Shown: piece after piece, positions 48,703-61,468 of the stretch
How positions within the stretch are numbered: the first letter of the stretch is position 1
How the letters are laid out: each line of letters starts with the position of its first letter
NCBI GenBank assembly: GCA_905182995.1
Contig: CAJJDP010000048.1
Coordinates: 372,001-436,000 of the forward strand
Length of the DNA: 64,000 nt
Reading direction: 5' to 3'
Source of the DNA: Paramecium octaurelia
Taxonomy: Eukaryota > Ciliophora > Oligohymenophorea > Peniculida > Parameciidae
Made by a program: the position numbers and the translations under genes
The notes under the pieces: generated by a model
The model's input: only the letters and a program-made list of their open reading frames with translations
Database searches by the model: none
Told to the model about the DNA's origin: nothing

Positions 48703-49785
48703 TCAATTTAGGAATAGTTTTTGTAAGTCTGATCTCATTTACGAGGGATTCATGCTAAGCTATTTATTTCTACAATTGCATCTAAGCATTCTTGCAAATA
48801 TGCAAGTGTAGACTGCACTATCGTAGGTGTTGTAAGATTAAGGAATATTTTCTTTAATAACTAGATTTGGATCGAGTTTATGATTCAGTAATTTTTAGAA
48901 GAGTTTAGTAAGTTTGTGTTTTATGTTATCATAAAATGGCTTACTGCATTTAATGGAATCATATACATAGATAATGAATTCGTCTTCAGTAATTAATACT
49001 TGAACGAAATACCAATGGTTGTGATCATGTTCTATTACAAATCCAATTTTTTAATAGATTAGCCAAAACTTAACAAATCTGAATTATTTAATTAGTTATT
49101 AAAATTTGTCACAGTCTTCCAAAGAAGATGTGCTCTAGAAGATGATAGTTCTCTAAAATTTTTCTCTCTTTTAAGGAGGAGTATTCCAATACAATTATTC
49201 ATCAAGCTATAAGAGATATTAGATATATCCATTAACGATATTTGGTCTAAGTTAATTTTTATCAGTAATAGAATTTAAGTCTTTGTCATTTATTAACTTG
49301 TTATATTTATAATTATTATTCTAGATAATCGATTTCTATGAATCTTATGCTTCTGTGATTTTGGAATCAGAAGTTTCATCCAAACATTCCCCACAGAGAG
49401 AAGTTTGTCCTAGTTCTTAATATTTATCATTTATAAACATTCCTTTCATCACAACTAACTTTTAGTTTCCATTGTTGTCCACATCCTATAAATAAAGTTT
49501 TCCTTTGCCATTCTTTTAGTATTTCTAATTGATTTCGCCATAATAAACACTATATTTTTAAAGAATCGCAAATTTATGACCTTTGAATGCAATCACATCC
49601 ATGTTCTCCATATAAGTGATTGGATAGGCAGAGTCTGGGGAAGACATAATTGAAATGTTCTCCAAGCATTTATTTGCTGTAAGTGTTACTGCGTAAATTC
49701 CAGGTCTGGAGTCTATTTTATTGAAATTAGCTTGTGTGTCTTCATTAATTAATGAATCACTGTCTGAAACACAATTATTGCCCAT
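48703..49785 (-). CDS. Ulp1/SENP-like (C48) protein, catalytic Cys replaced by Ser; acylation-type N-terminus
   Basis: An intronless 360-aa frame. It starts MGNNCVSDSDS (Gly2, Cys5: possible myristoylation and palmitoylation). A MORN-like piece (YYGEINQKYQKNGKGKLYL) lies near residue 80. The C-terminal half resembles Ulp1 SUMO proteases: NIVNGYIQYLLQLDEQLYW, then HNHWYFVQVLI with the catalytic His, then YVYDSI with the Asp. The nucleophile box reads PQSYNTYDSAVYTC where DCG-x-x-x-C is expected, so the catalytic Cys is Ser (AGT). Likely an inactive binding homologue. The family call is by motif only. Confidence 0.7.
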
Positions 49786-49984
49786 TTAAATTAAATATAT
49801 TATATATGAATCACATAAATTTAATATACCATATGAAATAATGTAGGAGACTAATAAAGTAGAAAATCAATTCTGTATGATTCTGTGCTAAATTTAGTTT
49901 TCTTAATAAATTCCTTCTTCTTTATTATTAATCAATTTTCTTAAACATGATAGTTAATATGTGCATAATTCGATAATTTTTAGA

Positions 49985-51015
49985 ATGAAATTTATCAAAG
50001 AAAATAAAGATAATAAAGTTTAATTCATCGAATAAAAAAAAATCATTTATAAGGGCAGTGTTAGATTAGAAAAGTTTGCAAACATAAAACCAAACATTAT
50101 TAGTCCTACTCAGAGAGAATATAAAAGTGATTTGAGTCCAATCATAAGACAAAAAAGAGCATAAACTATTTTAAAGTAGTTGCTTAATGAATAAAATTAA
50201 CAGTAAAATGTAGGCTGATAAAATATAGAGTACTTGAAGCCAAATCCTCACGGAATTTCAAGCTTAAGAGAATATCAGTTGATTACAACTATTCCATTTA
50301 ATTGCCAAACATTGAAGAATATTTCGATTCATAAGATAAACTGAAATTGCTCGAAACAATAAAGAATGAAAAGAATAGAGTGGAGAATCACATTGAGAAA
50401 TTAGAAAAAATTAAGAAGGAATTAGATCTTTCAGATTATGTGTTTACTTAGCATAAACCGAATACCTATCATTCAAATACACCTAGCAAATCTGCAAGGA
50501 AACACACACACAAACTAAATACAAGTGGCAGCACAGTATTTGGAAAAACAGAGAATGTGAAAAGGCAATTGTCAATTATTGATTGTGAAGACAGAAAATA
50601 GATTGATAAAAACAAAGAAATCGAATTGTAAAGGAAGTATGAGAGAGTAAGAGATAGCAAAGTGTTGCCTCAGTTAGTAAATCAGATAAATGAATCCTAC
50701 GAAGAAAAGAACAAGTTAAGTGATAAATTCAATAGACAATTATATTATTGCATCCACAATAGGGATTATAGCATTCAAGATAAAATTAAAGAATATTAAA
50801 AGGACAGTTTATCCTACACCCAATTTTAATCAATATAAAAGCGACTTAAATAACATCTGGAGGGCAGATTCAAGGCCACAGAGAATTAAGTTATAAAATT
50901 TGAAGATGAACTTAAGAATCTAGCCAAAACCAACAGATTAACTGAAAGTAGAAAACAGCAGCTATCTAGAATAAAGATTGAATTGGAGAATGGCAATTAC
51001 TTAGAATATTATTGA
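49985..51015 (+). CDS. Coiled-coil protein, unknown
   Basis: One 26-nt intron (near 50210) gives 334 aa. It is basic and mostly helical (KLLETIKNEKNRVENHIEKL, RKYERVRDSKVLPQLV, KFEDELKNLAKTNRLTESRK), with a Ser/Thr/His-rich linker near residue 150. No known domain. Starts 199 bp from the divergent Ulp1-like gene, so the two may share a promoter region. Confidence 0.75.
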
Positions 51016-51156
51016 TATGATATTATAAATAGTGTGTTTAATATTCAATGATCGTCACTCTCATTCTTCCAAATGAATCAAAAGTATAGATGGCATCTAA
51101 AATAAGTATGATATATAGTTTGGAGTGTGAGTGATTATTATTATTATTATAATATT

Positions 51157-53803
51157 ATGAATAATGTAAATTTAAGAGTAGTAATTCAACTAGCCTATTT
51201 TATAATGGTGCTTACAATAAAATTAGTTAATCATAATTCAGAATACTTTTAAGTTATTTTAAGTATGATCTTAACTTTGCTCTTTATACCTTTTAATAGA
51301 TATGCAAATACATGCGTTGAGCAATAATAACTGATATTTAAATCACTATGGTAAGTTTTAAATCTATTTTGTTTGGGCAGCGTTGATCTCGGGTTGGTAA
51401 ATGATGGATTCTTAAGCAGATTTCAGTACTTCTGGTTGGGATTAACAATATAACTAGAAATAGATTCTACGATCCAAAATTAAATAGTTAGAGTTGGATA
51501 CCTCTTGGTTGTTATTGCCTCAGCAAATTTGACCTCAATTTATCTATTAATTGATTCCTCTGCAATTGGGATCATTTTTGGTGAAGCTCTCTATGGTTTG
51601 CTCCTATTATGTTAATTTATTGTGAAAACAAATTAGCAGGTAAAGAAGTTGCCCCAACAGAAACCCTGTTCTCGTAGTTTTACTGATAAAATAGAGAGTC
51701 CGCAATAACAGATATTAGATGAAGACTCAAATCAAATCAAATTTATGCCATTGAATTAGGGATTAGGAAAAAACTCTTCAGTTTATTCGAGGGATCCGTC
51801 AGTTCTTGAATAGATAGAATAGCAAAAAACTTTTTATGAGATTTTATTCAATCAATTTCCTGAGGGAATACTGATAATCAATGATCAAAATAAGATTGAT
51901 TATCACAATAATCAAGTCTACAATCTGTTGGGTAGAAAACATATTCAAAATAGACAAGATTAAATATTGACTCGTTTGTATGAGTTAAAGAATTATAGTT
52001 CGAAATTTCAATTTGAGGAATAAGCATAGTTTGACAAATTCTTTTCAAATTTGGACAAAAAATTAAAATACAATTAACATGAATATTATTAACCTTTCGA
52101 TTAACAATTTGATCAATAAATAAACGATGAGAATTCTAAAGAGAGTATTTTCAATAACAATTTCGATGACAATCAAACCGATTACTATTATCAAGCTGAA
52201 CTCAGTAAGGCCGAAACCCTAAAATAGGAATTGGATAAGGCCTTGTTAGAAAAAGCCGCTGAGAAAAACGGATTATCGTCTCCATTTTAGAGAGAATAAT
52301 CTTTTCCTTCATAAAGAACATATAAGGGATAGGATAAAATTAAATTTTCACCCGAAGTCAAAAAGATGTTGTGTATGATAGAAGAATCTTCTGAAGTTCA
52401 TGACAACGAATTACAAGAAGACAAGTCTTAAGATGAGTGTAATACTGGATTATTGATCCAGATAACAATTAAACCATATATATATGAAAATAAAAGAAGT
52501 GTCTTACTTCTAATAAGAGACGTGTCATTATTTAATCAATTCAAAGTGTTATAATAGCAAAATAAAAACAAATCTAGGATGTTAGCCTATGTTTCTCATG
52601 AGTTACGTAATCCATTATAAGCTATAATAGAAATAAATTAATAATTGAAAATTCAATTTTAATAAGATAACAACTTGATTTTAAAGTAATCAATACTAAA
52701 ATAACATTAGATATCTGTAGCCTTTGCAGAGTTCAGCAATATCAATTAAAGGTTTGGCTAATGATTTATTGGATTTAGCGTAATTGAAAGCAGGAAAATT
52801 TAGGTTGACTTGCAAGGAATTTTCAATGCATCAATTATTAAATGATGCTATATCAATTATGTAATATCCTGTAAGTTTAAGGAATTTAAAATTAGAATTA
52901 CAATACGACCCAAAGATCCCTCAGGTAATAATATCTGATTCATAACGAATATAACAGATCATATTTAATCTCATTAGCAATGCCACCAAATTTACCAAGG
53001 TTGGTGGGATAACAGTAACAGCTAAATTGCTATAGACAAAGCAAATAGAAATCTGTGTCGAAGATACAGGAGTGGGATTGAAGCCAGAAGATAAAAATAA
53101 ATTGTTTTAACCATTTGGAAAATTGGAAGATACTAAGAATATGAATACGTCAGGAGTTGGCTTAGGATTAATGATAAGTAATGTACTAGCATAAAAATTA
53201 AGCGGAAACGATGAAGGATTATAAGTAGATTCAAAAGGAGTAGATAAAGGAACTAGATTTGTATTTAAAATTCAGGATGTTAGTGAGAATTAAGCATCAA
53301 CTCCGAAGGAATCCAAAACTCTCATCATGAAAGAGAGCAGTCATCGAAATATACTAATTCAGAAGAGATTCGAAGACTTATCCATGGAACCATCATAAAA
53401 TTGTAAATGTCCTCAGATTATTATTGCTGATGATGAACCAATCAATTTATAAACTTTAGGTTGGAAATTAGATCGAATGAAATACAACTATCTAAAAGCC
53501 TAAAGTGGTTAAGAATGTATAGAAATTCTCTAAAATTGGTAAAACAATTAAGAATATTGTTGCAATTGGATTAAATTTATCATTCTCGATATTAATATGC
53601 CTTACCTAAATGGGTATTAGACATCTAAAATAGTGAGATAAATGGAGGCAGAGAAATAAGTTAAAAGATGTAAGATAATAGGATGTAGTGGATTTACAGA
53701 TAATGAAAGCAAACGAGTAGGATTTGAAAGTGGAATGGATATCTTTATTTCAAAGCCAATAGAGGATAAGGAGTTATAAAGTGTCCTTTAGTAACCTTAA
53801 TGA
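51157..53803 (+). CDS. Membrane-bound hybrid histidine kinase with receiver domain
   Basis: About 873 aa with one clear 25-nt intron near 52686. An N-terminal group of about six membrane helices is followed by a PAS-like segment (NQFPEGILIINDQNKIDYHN). HisKA follows, with the phospho-acceptor His in AYVSHELRNPLQAI. The HATPase is complete: N box NLISNATKF, G1 DTGVGLK, F LFQPFGK, G2 GVGLGL. The C-terminal receiver has acidic ADDE, phospho-acceptor Asp in IILDINMPYLNG, and the conserved Lys in ISKP. It autophosphorylates on His and passes phosphate to its own Asp. Confidence 0.95.
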
Positions 53804-53964
53804 TAAAATGATTCGTGTAACTAAACTAATATATATATAGTCTTCCAGCTATTTAATATTTCCTCCTTCTTCTCTGTTGTTTGAATACAAAGTTAATTAT
53901 TAATTTGAAATAATATCTATATATAACTATTAGAATAGGATTTGTTTTTCAATCTTTATATAAA
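53804..53964. other. Short intergenic gap
   Basis: AT-rich gap between convergent genes; nothing else seen. Confidence 0.5.
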
Positions 53965-55279
53965 TCATTCCTTTTAGAATAGTTCATCCAAAGATTCTTA
54001 ATTACTTAAGTATCCCAGACCTTTACAATTGAATATTGAGGCATTGCTGTTTTCTGACCTTTTCAGACTAACCCCACTTTATCTTCTATTCATGAGACTG
54101 CTCAAGGCTATGTGTTAGTTTTCCTTATTAGGATTTGACAGTCTATGTTATTACGTACTCTTATCCTTAACATGTTCATAACAATCTTAAGATTCAATTA
54201 ATTAATCAGTATATTATAAAAATGACTTGCTTTTTTATTTGCAATTAATTCCTGATTCTAATTTTGAATTCTGAATATTTTTGATTTATTTCAAAATTAC
54301 TTAATTCTCATTTTAATGACCATCATAATTAACTTTTTAATTTTAGTTTTACACAACCTTAGGAACAAGAATGTCTTTATTATTTCTATTAGCTTTTTAT
54401 AACTCTTATTTTGATAATTGATTTGACGGAGATATGGATCTTTGATTTTAAGAAGGAAATTAAGTATTATTGTTTAATCTACTTTCAGTTGCACTTCTTT
54501 ATTAGCTTCTGTTTTGAGCCATCAAAGACACATCAAGTAATTGTCTCAATTATGATGTTTGATTAAACTTAGATTAAAACTATTCTAAACTAAAGTAAAT
54601 AATCTCATAACATTTTGTTTGGGTATGATTTATCTTATATTCAATCATTTAACCTTCTTCTAGAATAAAATTACCAAGGTCTCTTTTGCATATCCAAAAC
54701 TACTACTATTTCATTTTATATTCATCATCCATCATCTTCTCTTGTTGTTTCAATTGCTTGAGTTGAGTAGTGGCCTATTTTTCATTTGAGTATGTTGATT
54801 TTGACATGGAGGATATTTTTGATCTTAACTCTTCTAATCTTTTACTTTAATCATCTTGATCTTTCCGCCTTGTGTCTATCTGCTTAACGTAATCATTAAA
54901 AGACTATTTTAATGATTTGCTTTCCTCTGTTATTGGAATTAACAATTCCTTTAATGCTTAAGAGGATCCTACAATCTTGGATCCCAAGAGTTTTATCTAA
55001 TCTAAACAACACTCATACTTATGAACCCATCTCTTTAAACAGTGTGTTGATGTTAATTTTCATATTATCAACAATGGCTTTCTTTGAAATTGCTTCAATC
55101 TTGCCTCCATACTCGCTTGTTACTTATCCAAATTCCTAAGGTCATAATTGAAGAAGAACCTTCATTATAGATTTATTATGCTTCAAACACTCCAATATTT
55201 ACTTGAGGTTTGACTGTAATTGTCCATATATGGATTATATTTCATTATCACTTAAAATTTGCTCAATTTAGCAGTTCAT
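53965..55279 (-). CDS. Coiled-coil protein with disordered C-terminus
   Basis: Two introns (24 and 22 nt) give 422 aa. The N-terminal half is long helical (EAISKKAIVDNMKININ, KSLKQSFNDYVKQIDTRR, TTQLKQLKQQEKMMDDEYK), with a spacing reminiscent of BAR-type helical bundles but no diagnostic motif. The C-terminal half is Asn/Gln/Ser-rich and probably unstructured. Its ATG is only 9 bp from the stop of the next minus-strand gene. Confidence 0.8.
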
Positions 55280-55288
55280 AATATTAAT

Positions 55289-55830
55289 TCAATATAATAA
55301 TTCAGATATCAATTTTTCATCAACCTTATTTCCAATCAACCACACAATCAAGTAAATTACACACGGGTACATCAAATAATTCCAATCTTTTTCTGACAGA
55401 ATAAAAAATATCCTCAATATTAATTTTAAAAGTACAGGAAATACAGAAATCTCCCAAGCAAATGATTAAATAGTTTACTAATGATGATTGTATTTCGAAA
55501 CATCAATGAAATAATTGGTATCCCAGTTATTAATCTAAATAGGTCGATATAATAAAAATATACAAATATATTGCACAATAGCTTGAATTACCAAAAATTA
55601 TAGATGTATTTGATGTATCCTCTACTAAACACTTTTCACATTGTTTCTTAGAAATTAAACAACTTTTATTATAAACTAAAATACCATTTACAAATAAGTA
55701 TAACTTTGATTAGTAAACAGACCGAAAATATTTTCTTTTAATCATTTTCATCCTACTCTACATATTCTGATATTGCTCGTTTTGATATCTCTCCCCGAGA
55801 AGTCTACTTCTCTACTAGTTCGATGTCCAT
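55289..55830 (-). CDS. Small multi-pass membrane protein
   Basis: A 29-nt intron removed gives 170 aa: MDIELVEKQTSRGEISK, then hydrophobic segments (IVQYICIFLLY, ISVFPVLLKLILRIFFIL, YPCVIYLIVWLIG), ending DEKLISELLY. Unrecognised. Its start codon is 28 bp from the start codon of the divergent gene at 55859, and its stop is 9 bp from the next ATG. Confidence 0.65.
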
Positions 55831-55858
55831 ATTTTATTTAATATTTTGAGAATAAAAT

Positions 55859-56118
55859 ATGGATTAAAAGAAGAAAAATAGGAATAAAACTGGATTTCAA
55901 TTTATTCCCATTTTCAGTTCAAGGATTAAATAGAATAAGTAGGGAAGGGCAGGTAATCGGTTGAAAAATGGAGAATATTGAAATCAAGGCAAGGGGGAAA
56001 AGAAGGTGATAAGTATTTCTTAGGATTATCTCTATTTGAAGAGTGTTCTGTAAGGATGCTGATTTTATTAAATGATAGAATGTTGAAATTTGAAGGAGTA
56101 ACAAATGACCATATCTGA
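55859..56118 (+). CDS. Small basic protein (76 aa)
   Basis: Removing a 29-nt intron (GTTGAAAAAT...CAAG, about 55962-55990) gives a frame starting MDQKKKNRNKTGFQFIPIF and ending NDRMLKFEGVTNDHI-TGA. The splice is forced because the unspliced frame hits TGA. The second half (GDKYFLGLSLFEECSVRMLI) reads like a folded domain. Unrecognised. Head-to-head with the membrane-protein gene at 55830. Confidence 0.6.
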
Positions 56119-56185
56119 AATTAACCTCATGTTTTGGGTAATATATTTCACATTTAACTAGAGATTTAATTAATTTCAAAATTAA

Positions 56186-58131
56186 TTCAAGATTTTTTTA
56201 CAGATGGTCTCCTACTATGTAACTGTAATTATTATATCACTTAAGGAGCCTTATTGTTTGTAAAGGTCAATGGTTTTTCATATTTTTTCTTCTCCAACAT
56301 CTCCTTAATTTATTATCCCTCAATTAATAGTTTACCCATTTGACTAATTTCTCTATTTGTTCTACTTAATAAAGTGTTTTCATGTGAAGTTAATTAAATC
56401 TTAGCAGCCAATCTATCACACTCCTATTACAACTGTTTATTCATTCCTTCCAATCTTTCTACAACTGACTACAAATGCAATATTTCCCTATCTTTCAAGA
56501 TCATCTGTTATGCATTCTTATCAAAATTCTAAGAACTTTACTTAATGTAAATGAATACTTTTTGTTATTTCTTCTTAATTGTCTCAATTCTTCTTCACTT
56601 TTTTGTAAGTCATTTTCAAGATTAGCAACTTACCTTAAGAGATCTCTATTCTAATCTTACAATTGCATACATTATTAAGATACCTCTTCAAAGGATCTAA
56701 CTTATTTTAATATTATACTATTCTGCTTATTCTAAATAAATCCTCTCTTCTTATATTTATTTAATCAAATTTTCTGAATTCTTTTATTTCATTTCCAAAT
56801 CTACATATTTATCCTCCTTAATTTTAATAAGATCGATGAGATTTTATCTTTCTTTTTTCAATGACTCTACTTAATTTAAAGTGTCTTTCAATTCCTTAGA
56901 TTGTAAATCTTTAACCTAACTTAATTGATTAGCCTGTATTTAATTCTCTTTTAGCAATTAAGCAATTTAAGTCTATTGATCAGACTTATTCTATTGTAAT
57001 TCCTTTAACTATTAATTAAACTCTTTGATTTGCTATTACAATTATCCATCCTTAAACTATTGCTATTGTAATTGAGATTATAATTTATCTGTGAGAGAAT
57101 CCTTTTCAAGTAATTAATCGTTGAAATTTTAAGCTTCTTGCAAATGTTAGTTGTTTAATTCTTCTAATTCAGAATACTTTGATGTGAGAATAGTGAATTC
57201 TTCATTTAGAGCTTAAATCTACTATTGATATTGTAGATTGTTCATTTGCAATTGATCAAATTGAATTTTCATTGATTAAAACTCCTTATTCTTATTTTTT
57301 TCAGAATTTGACAATTACTGTTATAATGTAGAAAATCTTTCATTTGAATTTTAAATTGAATCAATTTTAGATGCCAATTTATTTCTTTCTATCTCAATTT
57401 ATTAATAATCGCTATATAAGTAAGAAAGATTTTGTTCATATTTTTCTGACTGATATTTCATTTGTTAAATATAATTCTTTAGGTCCTCTATTTTAGAATA
57501 CAATTGACTTATTTCTTATTCTTTTTTAATGATTAATCTCTCTAATTCCTTAACCTTCTTTCTGTTTTATTTCTTGACATGTTTATTTTGATCTGAATTC
57601 TACAGCTGTTTACCATCCTATGTATATGGATCATGATTATTAAGTGATTCTTATAAGTGTGCTACCTCTTAAGCTAATTATTCATTATCCTCTTGCAGCG
57701 AGTGAATCTGCTCTTTATACAAATGATTCTCCTATGTTAGGTATTCACTTTATTAAATTTTATGTTGCATTTGTGATATATGAAGATCGTTTTCTTCTAT
57801 TATTTAGTTATAATAAGAAGCAGCAGATTCAATTTATTTTCTGCATTCATGTATTTAATTTTCAAAGAATTCATTTTCTTATCTTAAATTCTAACTAATA
57901 GCAAATTATGTTCTAAGGTCATTCTTGAGATTTTCAATTTGATCATTTAATTCATTATTTTCTGTTTCAAATTAACACAATGTCTAGAATTAGGATTAGA
58001 AGCTTTACCTACTTCAATGTTTGAATTTCATTTTGTAATTTCTAATTTTCAAAGGTTATATTTTGATTGAGTTTGTGAAGATTGTCATATCTTTAATGCA
58101 ATTCTAGTAATTCATCATCTTAAGAAGACAT
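56186..58131 (-). CDS. Long coiled-coil, Gln-rich protein
   Basis: About 620 aa from MSSQDDELLELHQRYDNL to a basic end (HSRRPSVKKS-TGA). At least two introns (25 nt near 58000, 23 nt near 56560); codon arithmetic implies one more I did not place. Nearly the whole length is heptad-type coiled coil (for example QIENLKNDLRTQFAISQNLR, LEKDSLTDKLQSQLQQQQ). Likely a structural element of basal bodies, cilia or cortex, by composition only. Confidence 0.8.
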
Positions 58132-59033
58132 AAAATATATTTATATTTAAAATAAAAGATTAACGATCATAAAATTATCATTTTTCATCATCTGAATCAC
58201 TCGCTCAAATATCGCATCTGAATAAGTTAATGAAATTGCCTTCCTTTCTTGATTTCATAGATAAGTTATCTTGTTTATGATAATTAAATGGATTAAGATA
58301 TACAAGACATATCTGGTGGTACCCAATAACTATGGATCATACACTAGCCCCATAGCAATTATAATTAGCCAAACAGAGCAGTTATTTGAATATTATTTGA
58401 TCTATTAATACCATATGAAGGGTTATTGAAAAAGAAGCAAATTGTGACCTGAATACATTAACTTAATTTATATTAAGGTTATTTTAAGTTTTTATGGATA
58501 TATTTCGATGTTCAAGTAAGGGTTCTTAAAAATCCTATGATTTAAATGGAGAGACGGATATTTTTAAATTTATTATTAGAGATTACTAGTTTGGATCGAT
58601 CAGTCTCAAATTGGGATTACTCATTCACTTTTATTTCTTAATAGAATTTTAAACACAATTTTATTTCAATTAAAAAGGGTGATTTAATAGGGAAACTATT
58701 AAAAAAGTTATTGTTTTTCATTCTCTAAGATTCTTTTTCACCTCCAATTCCTTCGTTTTTTAATAACTTTTCTTAAATAATTTATACGAGTAAACCTAAT
58801 CACTTAAAATATATAATTCAATAAACCTCCTATTTTTGTTCATTATTTTATTCAAATGGCTGAAAAAATTCTATTTATTAATATTGATCCAATATATTTA
58901 AAAACTTGATTAGAAGCTTGAGTTGCAAAATTTAAGAATAATTAGTATTGGTTTCAAAAGATAGAAAGCTTTAAGATTTAACAAATTTAAAATAATGTAA
59001 ATGAGTAATTACTAAATATATTCATATATGTGA
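58132..59033 (+). other. Region with protein-like fragments but no consistent gene
   Basis: A plus-strand piece from ATG 58277 (VVPNNYGSYTSPIAIIISQ) and a following piece in another frame (EANCDLNTLTQFILRLFQVF, then KFIIRDYQFGSISLKLGLL) look coding. Their joint contains TGA and no intron of normal size fits. A decayed gene or missed splicing. The rest is AT-rich. Confidence 0.35.
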
Positions 59034-60077
59034 TCATAATAAAACCTAGTAACCTAATATCGATGGTTGCTAAGTCTAGTTTAATCTGTTTCTGGCAGTA
59101 TTCGGAGCAGATGTATTGGGTCTTGTAAAGAATTATCGACTACTTATGTTGCCTTGTCTTAAATCAAAGCTTTCTGCCATTTAAAATGGTTTTACATTTT
59201 TAAAAAGTATATCATCAAATTTTATAAATTTTTTTATTATTTATGGTGTATATGAATTTTTCATAGCATTAATGCATTTGATTTAAGTATGTTATTTCTT
59301 ATTTAATCTGCTTAAGAGCTTTTAATTTTATGATTTCAATTGCTCATTAGTACTTTATAAATCAATTTTACTTTTTTGTAATTCCTAAATAGACTTTTTA
59401 CATTCAAATAGTTCTCTTGATAAATCAATAGAAATGCTTCGTTCTGCTTCAATTTTCTATTTGGATTATTTCATAGGTTTTTCTTTCTTCTTCTTAACTA
59501 GTTCTGTTTGAGTAGAAATAGAGAAATATTGATTTACTTTATCTTAATTTTAATTATTCATTGATCTTTGAGTTTCCTATTTAATTGTTTATTGTGGAAT
59601 TAAAATAGGTTTAGAAATCTAAGTATTTGGCATTAGGAATACTGGTTAGGGTTGTTCATCATAATTAAGGAAAATTTCTGCAATATTTTTTTAAAGCATG
59701 TTTCTTTGGGTATGATATTCAAATTCAGAAATAATGTTATGATTTTTTAGTTATAATAATAGTGCATTTATCTTCTAGGTTAATAGTTAATTGACAATTT
59801 CAAGACTCACATAATTTTTTGTTTGGATAGACTTAAATTCTTACTCCAAAATAAGTTTTGAATACTGCTCATTTTTTAGCTTGAGTTATTCGCACATTAA
59901 CTTAGAATCTTCGAACTGTTCAATAATTAATAACAACTATTATTTGTATTTAGATTCCATAAGTTTCAACTATTAGATAACGTAATCATGAGCTTTAGAT
60001 TATAATTAGGTAAATTCATTCCTAAGTGTAATTGCTTATGAATCTCTTAAAATCTATATATATTAATCGTGTTTCAT
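59034..60077 (-). CDS. Coiled-coil protein, unknown
   Basis: An intronless 347-aa frame: MKHDQYIQILRDSQAITLR, then helices (QQLKLMESKYKQQLLLIIEQ, ERSISIDLSRELFECKKSIQ), a Gln/Pro linker in the middle, and a Ser/Thr/Asn-rich end (RPNTSAPNTARNRLNQTQ). Unrecognised. Confidence 0.75.
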
Positions 60078-60638
60078 ATGAGTTTATTATTTATAAATAT
60101 AAATATTAGTAACAATTTATAAAATTCTAATAAGCATTCGTCTTATAAAATATTGTATTAAATTTTTTAAAAAATTAGAGAGGATTGATCAATATTGATT
60201 TTTTTGGAGAACATAATTGATGCTCTTATCCTGTTTATAATATTCAAACCATTCTCGATTGATAAGTAAAAGGGGAAGCGTTGACTTTAATTAGCAACCT
60301 ATTTATTATATCAAATAATTCATTCTAATTATAAGAGAATATACAATAACTGAAATATTGATAATAAAACAATAATAGTTCTTTGAATAAATCCATTCAT
60401 TTTTGTTTGATATCCATTTTTATCAATCTCATTCATTATTATGAAATCATTTACGTAAAATAACTATAAACAAAAATATTACTTTGAGATCTACTAAAAT
60501 GTTAGTTTAACCCTTTATGATAAAAATATTATAAGAACCAAGTAGAAGAGAGGGAAGAATTAATTATATGATATATAATTATTATAATGATTTTTAATAA
60601 TATAATTACTATGGTTATTGTTTAATACATCAATTAAA
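60078..60638. other. Intergenic region
   Basis: No supported gene. It contains the shared upstream region of two divergent genes. Confidence 0.5.
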
Positions 60639-61080
60639 ATGCAATAATATTTAGAGGTTGGCTATGCTTTGTCAAATAGAGCCAGATGTACAGGATGCTT
60701 TTAAAATATTGCAAAAAATGAAATTAGATTTGGACATGTTTTTGTGGCTCCAGGATTTGGATATGACAAAAAACATTGGTATCATTTAACTTGTTTAAAA
60801 TTCATACCAAAAGGAGATCGTAATCAAGATGTTGCCCTGATTAACATTCATTGTTTGAAAACAGAAGATCAAAAGAAAGTGCATGATAGATTAGAATTCA
60901 TTAAGAAAAACTGTGGAAAAAGTATATCATTTATATAATTATCAAGAATTTGCAAAAGAATGTAAATTATTGGAAAAACAAGATGATCAATGTGAATATA
61001 TCAAAGCAGATAAAGACATCTTCTCAACTTTTATTAAGCATATGAAACACAAAGAACGAAAGGATTTAGGAGAGTTTTGA
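60639..61080 (+). CDS. Solitary PARP-type zinc finger protein
   Basis: A 25-nt intron (near 60919) leaves 138 aa. The first 65 residues match a PARP-type finger: basic RARCTGC (C-x2-C), a G-H-V-F strand, then KKHWYHLTC giving the His and last Cys ligand. The tail is charged helical (KKVHDRLEFIKKNCGKK). PARP fingers bind DNA ends and nicks. No catalytic, WGR or BRCT region is attached, so it may be a DNA-damage sensor or an adaptor. Confidence 0.8.
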
Positions 61081-61468
61081 TGATTTAATGATTATTTAAT
61101 AAATAATATATAAATCAGATTGAATTAATTGGTTATACTAATCATTTCTGGAGAATGCTTTTGAATAAATTAATAATTGATATTTAGTGATATCAATTTG
61201 AAGTGATCTAAAAGATATGAACAATTTCAGATCTTAATTTATAAATTAATCAAGATTTTTAACTAATGTAATTCATTTTTTCTGGTTTGTCCAAAACAAA
61301 GAAAAATATTGATATTATTAACTGATAGTATTGTGCAAATCAATGTTAGAAGTGGTTATGATTATAATTTGACGTTAGGAATGATTATTATTTTATTGTC
61401 TAACTTTCTTATGTTTATTGTATCTAAATATTTATGTCAAATCAAATTTTGATTATTTAATACTTAAT
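61081..61468. other. Intergenic region
   Basis: AT-rich; no gene supported. Confidence 0.5.

Noticed and set aside
58857-59033. Plus-strand gene starting MAEKILFINIDPIYL
   Set aside because: Two TGA codons occur within the first 25 codons, and the rest of the frame continues as antisense of the intact coiled-coil gene at 59034-60077.
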